Shown here one piece after another: positions 8,066 to 16,140 of a stretch of DNA of 44,882 nucleotides. The translations under genes were made by a program, and so were the position numbers. The stretch lies in the NCBI GenBank assembly GCA_018830445.1, contig JAHJSN010000123.1, positions 1-44,882 of the forward strand, read 5' to 3'. The stretch comes from Alphaproteobacteria bacterium (GTDB lineage: Bacteria; Pseudomonadota; Alphaproteobacteria; Rhizobiales; Hyphomicrobiaceae). Positions within the stretch are counted from its first letter, which is position 1; each line of letters starts with the position of its first letter. The notes beneath the pieces are model-generated. The model was not told the origin of the DNA. It made no database searches and saw nothing but the letters and a program-made list of their open reading frames with translations.

Positions 8066-11000
8066 ATGTTCAAGGCACTGGTCGCGCTGAGCCTCAATCA
8101 GCGCATGTTCGTCATCGTTGCATCGCTCCTCGTTGCAGCCTATGGCGGTTACGTCTTGCCGCGGCTCCCAGTCGACGTCTTTCCCGATCTCAATCGGCCG
8201 ATCGTCACGCTCTTGACTGAAGCGGAGGGTTACGCGCCGCAGGAAGTCGAGCAACTCGTCACCTATCCGCTCGAGACCGCCCTTAATGGGATGCCGGGCG
8301 TAATCCGGTTGCGTTCGGTATCGAGTGTCGGCCTCTCGATCGTCTACATCGAGTTCGATTGGGGGACCGACATTTACCGTAATCGGCAACTCGTTGCCGA
8401 GCGACTGGCAACGGTGCTGGCACAACTGCCTCAGGGCGTTCAACCGCAAATGGGCCCGATTTCCTCGATCATGGGGGAAATTATGCTCGTCGCGATCACC
8501 GGCAATTCCGTTTCGGCCATGCAGCTGCGAGAACTCGCCGACTTCGTCATTCGCCCGCAACTCCTGACCGTTCAAGGCGTCGCCCAGGTCATTCCCATCG
8601 GCGGCGAGGTTCGCCAGTACCGCATCAGCCCCGATCTGATAGCCATGCAGCGTCTCGAAATAACGCCAAAGATGATCGAGGACGCGTTGGCGCAATTCGG
8701 CACCAACGCCGGAGGCGGCTTCATCGACCAGCACGCTCGGGAATACCTGATCCGCAACATTGGACGAACAACGCGCCTTGATGATCTGCGCAACCTCGTT
8801 GTTGTCATGCGTGGCAAACTGCCGGTTCTGTTGAGGCAGGTGGCAACTGTCGAGTTTGCCGCTCGCGTAAAGCGTGGGGACGCCGGTTATATGGGCGAGG
8901 AGGCCGTCATTATCGGTGTGCAAAAGCAACCGCAGGCCGACACTGTCTCAGTCACCCGCAAGATCGAATCCGAACTCGATAAACTCCAGAAGTCGATGCC
9001 CGAGGGTGTCGCGGCAAACCGTGTTCAATTCCGCCAGGCAACGTTCATCGAGACCTCGATCGCCAACGTCAAGCAAGTACTGATCGAGGCTGCGGTCGTG
9101 GTCGCCCTGATCCTCATTCTGTTTTTGATGAATTGGCGTGCCACAGCGATTTCGCTCACCGCCATCCCGATGTCGATCTTCATCACAGTACTGGTGTTTC
9201 AAGGGTTTGGCCTGTCGATAAACACCATGACGCTCGGCGGCATTGCGATCGCGATTGGCGAACTCGTCGACGACGCCGTCGTCGGAGTGGAGAACGTGCT
9301 GCGCAGGTTGCGGCTCAACGCCAGATCGGATCATCCGCTGCCGAAGCTTGCCGTCGTCCTCAACGCCAGTCACGAAGTGCGCTCCAGTATCGTCTATGCA
9401 ACGGCGATCGTCGTCCTCGTCTTTGTACCTCTGTTCGCCATGACGGGACTCGAAGGCCAACTCTTCAGGCCGCTTGGGCTCGCCTACATCGTCTCCATCC
9501 TGGCGAGCCTGGTGACGTCCGTCACATTGACGCCGGTGATGTGCTACTACTTGCTTCGCGTGCCAGGCCACGACGAACGCGATACCGCGCTCGTGCGAGC
9601 CTTGAAGTCAGGCAACAAGGCATTGCTCGGCTGGTCTCTTGGCCGCCCGCAAACTGTCGTCACAACAGTCGTGATAGGCGTGATTGCCGCCGGAATCCTG
9701 GCGACGCAGTTGCCGCGTTCCTTCCTGCCCCCCTTCAACGAGGGCACGATTCTTGTGTCGGTGGTTTACAATCCCGGCATCTCGCTTGCCGAGGCGGACC
9801 GGCTGGGATCGATCACCGAACGCCTTGTTCTGCAAGTTCCCGAGGTGAAAACCGTTGGCCGAAGAACGGGCCGAGCAGAACTCGACGAGCATGCCGAAGG
9901 TGTCCATGTCACCGAGGTCGACATCGATCTTGACAAATCCGGCCGCCGACGCGAGGAGATCTATGCCGACATTCGCTCTGCTTTGTCCGTTCTGCCCGCC
10001 GCGATCGGTATAGGCCAGCCCATCAGCCACCGGCTCGACCATATGTTGTCCGGCGTTCGGGCGCAGATCGCCCTCAAGGTCTTCGGCGAGGACCTCGACA
10101 AACTGAGAACGCTGGCCGGCGAGATGCAGTCGCGCCTTTCTAGCGTGCCAGGTCTCGTCGACCTACAAACGGAAAAGCAGGTGCTGATCCCGCAGCTTCA
10201 GGTGGTCCCCGATTATGAGCGTTCGGCTCTTTATGGCGTGAAGCCGCCAGAACTGACCGCCACGCTTGCCGATCTCACCAACGGGCGTACCGTTTCGCAG
10301 ATCGTCGAGGGCAATCGCCGCTACGATGTCGTGATCCGGCTTGCCGATGAAGATCGCTCGACCACGGGCCTTGGTGAAGCGCTTGTCTCAACGCCGCTGG
10401 GCTACGTCCCCTTGAAACGGCTTGCGACCGTCACCGAAGCCGAGGGCCCCAACCAGATCCTGCGCGAAAACCAGCAGCGCCGCATTGTGGTCTCCGCGAA
10501 CGGTGACGGACAGCGCGACATGGCCGCCATCGTTTCCGATATCCGCAGGATCATCGGAGAGTCCGACTTGCCGGCGGGTTACTCCGTTCGCCTTGAGGGT
10601 CAATTTCAGGCTCAGGAAGAGGCGACCCGCACGATTGGACTGCTTTCGGTAATCTCGCTGACTTTGATCTTCCTGGTTCTTTACAGCCGCTACCAGTCGG
10701 CGGTGCTCGCTGGCATCGTGCTGACCGCGATCCCGCTCGGGCTGATCGGCAGCGTGGCGGCATTGTGGATCGCGGGTCTACCGTTCTCGGTCGCAAGCCT
10801 GATTGGCTTCATAACGCTGGCCGGCATCTCGGCAAGGAACGGCATCCTCAAGATCAGTCACTACATCAACCTCGTACTCTACGAGGGAGAAACGTTCGGA
10901 CGCGCACTCATCATACGAGGTTCTCTCGAGCGGCTCACCCCGGTTTTGATGACCGCTCTATCGGCCGGCCTTGCGCTCGTACCGCTGATGATCGCGGCCG

Positions 11001-11191
11001 ACGAACCGGGTCGCGAAATCCTGCACCCGCTCGCAGTCACGATTTTCGGCGGACTCGTCTCCGCAACACTGATCGATGCGGTGCTAACCCCAATTCTCTT
11101 TCTGGCCTTCGGGCGACGGCCGCTGGAACGCCTTATCACCGTTCGCGATGCCGCACCGGCGTCAGCCTCGGCCCAGATCGAAGCCTTTTGA
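8066..11191 (+). CDS. Heavy-metal efflux RND pump (CzcA/CusA family)
   Basis: This is a 1041-residue inner-membrane proton/metal antiporter. It has the two-fold RND layout: a helix at the N-terminus (MFVIVASLLVAAYGGYVLP), periplasmic domains, a six-helix bundle (about 335-540), a second periplasmic domain, and a second bundle (about 850-1020). The fourth helix carries the proton-relay motif AIGELVDDAVVGVEN, with D402 and D403. The AIG...DD pattern differs from the CzcA-type DFG...DG motif and from the usual CusA motif, so the metal should not be assumed. AAGGAGG lies 4 bases before the ATG. The operon order is adaptor, pump, His-rich protein; no outer-membrane factor is encoded here. Confidence 0.95.
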   Translation: MFKALVALSLNQRMFVIVASLLVAAYGGYVLPRLPVDVFPDLNRPIVTLLTEAEGYAPQEVEQLVTYPLETALNGMPGVIRLRSVSSVGLSIVYIEFDWGTDIYRNRQLVAERLATVLAQLPQGVQPQMGPISSIMGEIMLVAITGNSVSAMQLRELADFVIRPQLLTVQGVAQVIPIGGEVRQYRISPDLIAMQRLEITPKMIEDALAQFGTNAGGGFIDQHAREYLIRNIGRTTRLDDLRNLVVVMRGKLPVLLRQVATVEFAARVKRGDAGYMGEEAVIIGVQKQPQADTVSVTRKIESELDKLQKSMPEGVAANRVQFRQATFIETSIANVKQVLIEAAVVVALILILFLMNWRATAISLTAIPMSIFITVLVFQGFGLSINTMTLGGIAIAIGELVDDAVVGVENVLRRLRLNARSDHPLPKLAVVLNASHEVRSSIVYATAIVVLVFVPLFAMTGLEGQLFRPLGLAYIVSILASLVTSVTLTPVMCYYLLRVPGHDERDTALVRALKSGNKALLGWSLGRPQTVVTTVVIGVIAAGILATQLPRSFLPPFNEGTILVSVVYNPGISLAEADRLGSITERLVLQVPEVKTVGRRTGRAELDEHAEGVHVTEVDIDLDKSGRRREEIYADIRSALSVLPAAIGIGQPISHRLDHMLSGVRAQIALKVFGEDLDKLRTLAGEMQSRLSSVPGLVDLQTEKQVLIPQLQVVPDYERSALYGVKPPELTATLADLTNGRTVSQIVEGNRRYDVVIRLADEDRSTTGLGEALVSTPLGYVPLKRLATVTEAEGPNQILRENQQRRIVVSANGDGQRDMAAIVSDIRRIIGESDLPAGYSVRLEGQFQAQEEATRTIGLLSVISLTLIFLVLYSRYQSAVLAGIVLTAIPLGLIGSVAALWIAGLPFSVASLIGFITLAGISARNGILKISHYINLVLYEGETFGRALIIRGSLERLTPVLMTALSAGLALVPLMIAADEPGREILHPLAVTIFGGLVSATLIDAVLTPILFLAFGRRPLERLITVRDAAPASASAQIEAF

Positions 11192-11220
11192 AACACCAAC
11201 AAACCCAAGGAGCCAATCTC

Positions 11221-11664
11221 ATGAAGACCATGCATCTCGTCGCAGTCCTCGCAGCCAGTACGTTCGGGCTGTCGGCCCCGCTCGTCTTCGCTGGCGATCG
11301 CCACGAACACGGCCACGAAAAACACGAGGGTCACGACCGCGGCAAAGAAGAGACTGCCAATCACGGTGCGCTGCATGGCGGCCAGTATTTCGAGGACGAC
11401 CAACATCACGGCGTCGAGATGGTGGTGACTGGGAATGCCATCGTCTTTCATGTCACGGAACACCACGATCCGCTCGATCTTACGGGTTCGAACTTCACGG
11501 CCGTCCTTCAAACGGAGGCAGGGACGACAATGCTTCCGCTTTCGATCGAACGCAGCACGATCAAGGCCGATCTCGGCTCGCCTCTGCCCAAAGGCGCCAG
11601 GATAGTGCTGACTGGAAAAGACGGCAACGGCGACACGATCCAGGCGCGTTTCGTTAAACAGTGA
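11221..11664 (+). CDS. Small secreted His-rich protein, likely periplasmic metal binder
   Basis: The product has 147 residues with a clear signal peptide (MKTMHLVAVLAASTFGLS, cleavage near VFAGD). A His/Glu-rich stretch follows immediately (HEHGHEKHEGHDRGK), then more histidines (HGALHGG, DDQHHGVEM, TEHHDPLDL), and a beta-rich C-terminal half that ends in IQARFVKQ. AAGGAG precedes the ATG, which lies 29 bases after the pump stop codon, so it is the last gene of the operon. Metal binding or delivery in the periplasm is inferred from composition and position. No named family is recognised. Confidence 0.85.
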   Translation: MKTMHLVAVLAASTFGLSAPLVFAGDRHEHGHEKHEGHDRGKEETANHGALHGGQYFEDDQHHGVEMVVTGNAIVFHVTEHHDPLDLTGSNFTAVLQTEAGTTMLPLSIERSTIKADLGSPLPKGARIVLTGKDGNGDTIQARFVKQ

Positions 11665-12082
11665 CCAACCCGCAGCCAACCGGCTCGCATTGGTCGGCTC
11701 TTTCAGGGTGGAGCGGCTCGGAAATTCGTTCCGGAACGGTTAACGCGATGCCCCAATCAGCGGACAGGATCGGCAGCGCACATTGCTTCGCCGATCGGCA
11801 GACGCTCGATGGCAGATTGGGGCTGTCGCAGGTTTTGCGGTGCACCGGCGGATCGGATGCGTTTGGCCGCTGTTGGCCCAACGCTACAAGCTGTTCTCGA
11901 ATCATGGCGCCGTTGCTCGAAAAGCCGACGGTTTTGGCGCGTTCGATCAAGGCTGCCGGTGCAAGCTGCGGGTTCTACTTGGTTGCGGCGTCAGGAGAGA
12001 TGGCGCCTGAAACCCAACCGTCCTCTTCCCGCCCCGACTTTTACGCCTTGCGGCCCCTCGAAACCCTACTAGATTGCCGGGC
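11665..12082. other. 418-base stretch without a supported gene
   Basis: Open frames exist on both strands, but none has a credible ribosome-binding site, signal peptide or family motif, and their translations look like noncoding composition. No strong terminator hairpin was found after the His-rich gene. The stretch may contain the mobA promoter. It could also be a decayed gene, but nothing identifies one. Confidence 0.5.
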
Positions 12083-12721
12083 ATGGAAATCGAGAAAAAC
12101 GACATAACCGGCGTGCTCTTGGCGGGTGGGCAGTCGCGGCGGATGGGCGGGGGCGACAAGGGGCTTCTCACGATCGCCGGGAAACCCATGCTGGCGCACG
12201 TGCTCGACAGGTTCGGTCCGCAGGCCGGCCGCGTCATCCTCAACGCCAACGGCGACCCGGCGCGATTCGCGGCGTTCGGGCTGCCGGTCGTCGCCGACTC
12301 GATCGAAGGCAACGCCGGGCCGCTTGCCGGGGTGCTGGCGGGCTTGCGCTGGTCGGCCGAGAACGTGCCGGAAGCCACCCACATCGCCACCGCCTCGACC
12401 GATGCGCCGCTGATCCCCGCCGGCCTCGTGGAACGGCTTGCCGCGGCGCTTGAAGGGCGGCAGGAAAGGATTGCGCTGGCAAAGTCCGGCGGGTTCATGC
12501 ACCCGGTGATCGGGCTGTGGCCGGTGGCGCTTGCCGACGATCTCGAAGCGGCGCTAAAGGATGGCGTGCGCAAGGTGCTGCACTGGACCGACCGGCATGG
12601 TACGATTGGCGTCGAATTCCCGTTCGTTGCGGCGGGGGGCAAGGACATCGACCCCTTCTTCAACGCCAACACGCCGGAAGAGTTCGACGAGGTGGCGGCG
12701 CTGATCGCCAAAAGCGGTTAA
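12083..12721 (+). CDS. mobA: MobA, molybdenum cofactor guanylyltransferase
   Basis: MobA joins GMP to Mo-molybdopterin to make the guanine dinucleotide cofactor used by DMSO-reductase-family enzymes such as the formate dehydrogenase encoded downstream. The N-terminal nucleotide-binding loop is clear (LLAGGQSRRMGGGDKGL), followed by the GNAGPLAGV segment, STDAPL and a FFNANTPEE motif near the C-terminus. The length of 212 residues is typical. ATG 12083 is preferred; an in-frame TTG lies 9 bases upstream. No strong ribosome-binding site is visible. mobB follows after 30 bases. Confidence 0.95.
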   Translation: MEIEKNDITGVLLAGGQSRRMGGGDKGLLTIAGKPMLAHVLDRFGPQAGRVILNANGDPARFAAFGLPVVADSIEGNAGPLAGVLAGLRWSAENVPEATHIATASTDAPLIPAGLVERLAAALEGRQERIALAKSGGFMHPVIGLWPVALADDLEAALKDGVRKVLHWTDRHGTIGVEFPFVAAGGKDIDPFFNANTPEEFDEVAALIAKSG

Positions 12722-12751
12722 GCATTCCGGCTTCTGGAGCCCAAACGAGGC

Positions 12752-13354
12752 ATGACGACAAAGACACCTTACGGGGCTCCGATCATCGGCATCGCGGGCT
12801 GGAAAAAATCCGGCAAGACGACGCTTTCGGTGCGGCTCATAGAAACGTTCGCGGCGCGGGGGCTGAAGGTCGCCTCCCTCAAGCACGCGCACCATGCGTT
12901 CCAGATCGACGACAAGGAAACCGACTCGGCGCGGCACCGGCAGGCCGGGGCAGCGCAGGTCGCCGTGGTGTCGGCGGCGCGGTGGGCGATGATCACCGAA
13001 CTCAACGGCGCGCCGGAGCCCAACTTCGAAGAAGTCATCGCGGCGCTGGAGCCGTGCGATATCGTCGTCGTCGAGGGCTACAAATCGGCGGCCATCCCGA
13101 AGATCGAAGCGCGCCGGACGGCCTCCTTCACGCGGAAGCCGCTGTGCGACGACGATCCCATGATTATCGCCATTGCCGCGGACCACGAAGTCGATGGCGG
13201 GCAACTGCCGGTGTTCTCGCTCAGCGATGTCGAGGCTATCGCGGATTTCATCGATCACAAGCTTGGGCCGCTCAAAGCCGTTTGCGGTGAAGCGGGCGCG
13301 GGAAAGTCGGTCACACGGCAACAGGCCGCAGGGGCGAACGGGGAAAAAGCGTGA
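12752..13354 (+). CDS. mobB: MobB, molybdopterin-guanine dinucleotide biosynthesis adaptor
   Basis: This is a GTP-binding P-loop protein that assists MobA. The Walker A motif GWKKSGKTT lies at about 16-24. Family landmarks follow: SLKHAHHAFQID, the DSARHRQAGA segment, and VVVEGYKS. The length is 200 residues. The C-terminal 30 residues are a divergent Ala/Gly-rich tail. The stop codon overlaps the GTG start of the next gene (GTGA), so the two are translationally coupled. Confidence 0.95.
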   Translation: MTTKTPYGAPIIGIAGWKKSGKTTLSVRLIETFAARGLKVASLKHAHHAFQIDDKETDSARHRQAGAAQVAVVSAARWAMITELNGAPEPNFEEVIAALEPCDIVVVEGYKSAAIPKIEARRTASFTRKPLCDDDPMIIAIAADHEVDGGQLPVFSLSDVEAIADFIDHKLGPLKAVCGEAGAGKSVTRQQAAGANGEKA

Positions 13355-14259
13355 ATAGCCGCGCGGCAAGGTTTCGGGCGCTCGTTATCGCTGCCGGGCT
13401 GGCGTTCGCCGCCTCGGCAAGCCTACCAGCAATCGCCGCTCAGGACCCAAAAGTTCCGCACGGGCTCGATCCCGGCGGGCTGGCCATCGCGCTGATTGGC
13501 GATGGCGTTGACTATACCGATCCGGAAATCGCCGCACGGCTTGCCCGCGACGGAGAAGGCGAGCCGATCGCACTCGACCTCGTGGACGGCGACGTGCGGC
13601 CCTATGCGCCCTCGAACACCGGACGCGGAACGCAACTGGCCAAGCTGTTGCTGTCCACCTACAACAACAGCCGCCTTGTCGTCGTGCGCGCCGATCCGAA
13701 CGATCCGGCGTCGCTGGCACGCGCGGCGGTGTTCGTTTCGCGGACGCCATCGCGGATAGCGGCTGTTGTGCACTGGGGCCAGCAGGAAGACGTCTGGCTG
13801 CCGTTTTCTCAGGCCGCGGGGCAAAGCGGTCACGTGTTATTCGTGGTGCCCGGCGGAGACGAGGGCGCGCGCAGCACGGCCAGGAATTTCCCCGCACAAT
13901 TGCGGATCGCGAACGCCATCTCGGCAGCTCCCTTCGATCCTCCAGACGACCAGTATGCGCCGCCGGAATGGAAGGACGAAGTCGATGCGTGGGTCGTTGG
14001 AGCGGGAGCGACGATGTTCGGCATAGGTCATGCGAAGGGCCCGCGCGACAGCGTCGAGGCGGCCATGCTCGTCGCCGGGCAGGCGGCCTGCGCGCTGCAC
14101 GGTGCCGCCGCCGGCGAGCCGCCAACTGCGGCAAGCTTGAAGGAGACGGTTCTCAAGCAGGCGCGGACCATCAATACGAACGGCAAAAGCGTCAGGGTTC
14201 ACGATCCCATGTGCCTTTATGGCGGCGTCCTTTTCGGCGGACAGGGCGCCCGCAATTAA
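13351..14259 (+). CDS. Secreted subtilase-like protein lacking the catalytic triad
   Basis: The product has 302 residues with an N-terminal signal peptide (ALVIAAGLAFAASASLP, cleavage near AIAAQ). ALIGDGVDYTDPEI resembles the Asp-region of subtilisin-type (S8) peptidases. NTGRGTQLAKLL sits where the GHGTHVAG histidine motif would be, but it has Arg and Gln in place of the histidines. No GTSMAAP serine motif is found. It is therefore probably a pseudo-peptidase with a subtilase fold; the family call is from memory. The GTG start overlaps the mobB stop by 4 bases, so it is in the mobAB operon. A role in molybdoenzyme maturation is only suggested by position. Confidence 0.7.
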   Translation: MNSRAARFRALVIAAGLAFAASASLPAIAAQDPKVPHGLDPGGLAIALIGDGVDYTDPEIAARLARDGEGEPIALDLVDGDVRPYAPSNTGRGTQLAKLLLSTYNNSRLVVVRADPNDPASLARAAVFVSRTPSRIAAVVHWGQQEDVWLPFSQAAGQSGHVLFVVPGGDEGARSTARNFPAQLRIANAISAAPFDPPDDQYAPPEWKDEVDAWVVGAGATMFGIGHAKGPRDSVEAAMLVAGQAACALHGAAAGEPPTAASLKETVLKQARTINTNGKSVRVHDPMCLYGGVLFGGQGARN

Positions 14260-14309
14260 TCTGCAACGTGCTACAGTGACGGCACCGATCGCGTTGCCAA
14301 GGAGATCAA

Positions 14310-14669
14310 ATGTCTGAAGACATCGACAAGTTGAACCGCAAGGCGCGGCGCGCGGCGGCCAAGACAGAGGGCGCCGTCGATACGACGACCTTCCTGAAGA
14401 TTGCCGACAAGTTCATCGACGTGGCGAACAAGGAAAACAAGCAGTTCAAAGCGAGCGAGGTGCATATGGCGTTCCTGTATGCCGCCGCACGCTACAACGC
14501 GCATGTCGCCAAGAACGTGTATGACGTCGACAACCACGAAGAGTTCGTCAAGGAGATGGCCGGCCAGTACAAGGAAATGCTGCGCCAGCACCTTGCCGAC
14601 GACAGCCTCGAGCACAAGAAAGCGACACCGGAAGACTTCATTTCCGGCAGCGGCGGCGACGAGAATTAA
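14310..14669 (+). CDS. Small cytosolic protein, DUF3144-like
   Basis: The product is a 119-residue, highly charged and helical protein with no signal peptide. The central motif FLYAAARYNAHVAKNV and the preceding FLKIADKFIDVANKENK recall DUF3144, a family of unknown function common in Proteobacteria; that match is from memory. AAGGAG lies 6 bases before the ATG, a good site. It lies 50 bases after the subtilase-like gene and converges with the DUF3306 gene, with only 2 bases between the stop codons. Confidence 0.75.
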   Translation: MSEDIDKLNRKARRAAAKTEGAVDTTTFLKIADKFIDVANKENKQFKASEVHMAFLYAAARYNAHVAKNVYDVDNHEEFVKEMAGQYKEMLRQHLADDSLEHKKATPEDFISGSGGDEN

Positions 14670-14671
14670 AT

Positions 14672-15364
14672 TCAGGCCTTAGACGGGCTCGGCGGATCGG
14701 CTTCGGAGCCTGTCGCGTCTGCCTCGTATTCGGCAAGCATCTCGGCTTCGTCCTGCTTCACGGCAGCCGCACAGCCGGCACCAGGGCCGGTGTCTGCTTC
14801 GGGAAGCTCCGACGAACCCACCTCAGCAGCATCGTCGAGTTGCGCAGTCTCGACGGTTTCGGCGTCTCCTGCATCGGCGATTACCGCGTCTTCCTTCGGC
14901 TCGTGACCGAGGGCTTCCCAGGCGGCGACTTCGTCATCGTCGAGGAAACCGCGGCCGAATTGGTAGAGCGTTTTCATGGTGCCTTTGGGCATGCAGACGG
15001 CGGCGTCGGTGTAGTCCTCGCAATAGTCGTCGAGGCCGTCCATGTTCGCCAGGACCGGATTGGATACCCAAAGCTTTCTCAGCGCCTTGTTGCGGGCCTC
15101 GTGGGAGACGTTCTTGTCCATGAACTGCTCGTAGTCGGAATCGAAATCGAGCTTGTCGAAATCGAAGTCCGAGAAGTCCTTTTCGACAACCGGCTCGCTG
15201 CCGTCGCTTCCGTCTGCCACGGCTTGCCCGTTAGCGGCGGCCTCAAAGTCCTCATCGGACCCGGCGGCTTCCGGGTCAGTAGCGACCGCTTCGTCTTCGA
15301 GCCCGCGTTTGCGGCGCGACCAGCGTTCCAGGAACGAACCGGGCTCGTTGTTATCCTGTTTCAT
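14672..15364 (-). CDS. DUF3306 protein, formate dehydrogenase-associated
   Basis: The product has 230 residues and is strongly acidic. It starts with FLERWSRRKRG, and the core LRKLWVSNPVLANMDGLDDY plus EDYTDAA are the hallmark of DUF3306. The flanks are low-complexity Asp/Glu/Ala, including a poor-complexity stretch DFSDFDFDKLDFDSDYEQF and a C-terminal acidic tail. No signal peptide or membrane segment is seen. DUF3306 and DUF3305 genes are commonly found together beside formate dehydrogenase and ferredoxin genes; the function is unknown. Its ATG abuts the stop of the DUF3305 gene (TGAATG), indicating coupled translation. Confidence 0.88.
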   Translation of the reverse strand: MKQDNNEPGSFLERWSRRKRGLEDEAVATDPEAAGSDEDFEAAANGQAVADGSDGSEPVVEKDFSDFDFDKLDFDSDYEQFMDKNVSHEARNKALRKLWVSNPVLANMDGLDDYCEDYTDAAVCMPKGTMKTLYQFGRGFLDDDEVAAWEALGHEPKEDAVIADAGDAETVETAQLDDAAEVGSSELPEADTGPGAGCAAAVKQDEAEMLAEYEADATGSEADPPSPSKA

Positions 15365-15970
15365 TCACTTTTCCCCGCCGCCAGTCTCGATTCCGCGCGT
15401 CGCGTCCGGCTTGGCCACGGATGGGGCGCCGTCGATCGTGTCGCTCATGCGTTCGCGCAAGGCAACGACGGGTTCCTGACCGAACTTGTGTTCCTCGGCG
15501 CGCAGATGCGGCTGACGCTTGCGCTTGAAGAACGGTTCCTCGTGGTGATGCTCATCGATGAAGGCCTGCACGACCTCGACGAGTTGTGCAGGCATCGGGA
15601 CGCCTTCGACGTTGTCGAGGCCGACATCGCCGTGGGACTGGGCCTCGAAAGGCGAAGCGGTGACCAGATGCACATCGACCGGCCATTCATTGTCGGAGTC
15701 GGGGTCTTCGCGCAGGACCACATAGACGGTCGGCTCGCCGTTGGCGAGATTCACACGATAAGCCGTCGTTTCCTTGCGAAAGAGTTCGAGATTGAGCGTT
15801 GCAGCGTGATAAAGAACAGACCGGTCATCGCGCCGGAGTTCGCGCCATTGGCCGGTCCTGGGAGCATCGAGGAAGATACTCACCGGCCGCCAGCGGTGGG
15901 ACTGCCAAGGGTGGGCAATCATTTCGCGAGCGACGACGACGCCGACCGGGATGGAGAGGACCGATGACAT
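15365..15970 (-). CDS. DUF3305 protein, formate dehydrogenase-associated
   Basis: The product has 201 residues from the ATG at 15970. This start is supported by AGGAG about 11 bases upstream and by the family-like opening (SIPVGVVVAREMIAHPWQSHRW). The central part (ATLNLELFRKETTAYRVNL, then PTVYVVLREDP) fits DUF3305. The C-terminal part is charged and linker-like (EEPFFKRKRQPHLRAEEHK). It is cytosolic by prediction. It is divergent from the multi-cluster ferredoxin gene and coupled to DUF3306. An accessory role in formate dehydrogenase maturation or electron transfer is inferred from this conserved neighbourhood. Confidence 0.88.
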   Translation of the reverse strand: MSSVLSIPVGVVVAREMIAHPWQSHRWRPVSIFLDAPRTGQWRELRRDDRSVLYHAATLNLELFRKETTAYRVNLANGEPTVYVVLREDPDSDNEWPVDVHLVTASPFEAQSHGDVGLDNVEGVPMPAQLVEVVQAFIDEHHHEEPFFKRKRQPHLRAEEHKFGQEPVVALRERMSDTIDGAPSVAKPDATRGIETGGGEK

Positions 15971-15995
15971 GGAGAGGTTCACTCCTGCTACCAAA

Positions 15996-16014
15996 TATCG
16001 TAGACGATAGTCTA
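15996..16014. promoter_or_regulatory. Overlapping inverted repeats in divergent promoter region
   Basis: Two perfect inverted repeats overlap: TATCGTAGACGATA (15996-16009) and TAGACGATAGTCTA (16001-16014). They lie between the start of the DUF3305 gene (15970) and the start of the ferredoxin gene (16141), where a shared regulator would bind. The arrangement looks like an operator. It does not match an FNR or ModE box as I remember them, and the regulator is unknown. Confidence 0.45.
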
Positions 16015-16140
16015 ACTCATGCGGTGACCCTACGGGAATTCTGCCTGCCTTAAAAGGACTTCCTTGCACCGCCGTCACAATCTGCACACGCCGGTTCAGA
16101 CTGGAAATGCGCCTGCCCGAATACTCAGGAGACTGACGCC

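Noticed and set aside
7742-8929. 395-codon open frame on the minus strand
   Set aside because: It is antisense to the efflux adaptor and pump genes, which are well supported.
11661-12107. 148-codon open frame after the His-rich gene
   Set aside because: It has no ribosome-binding site, no ordered composition and it runs into mobA.
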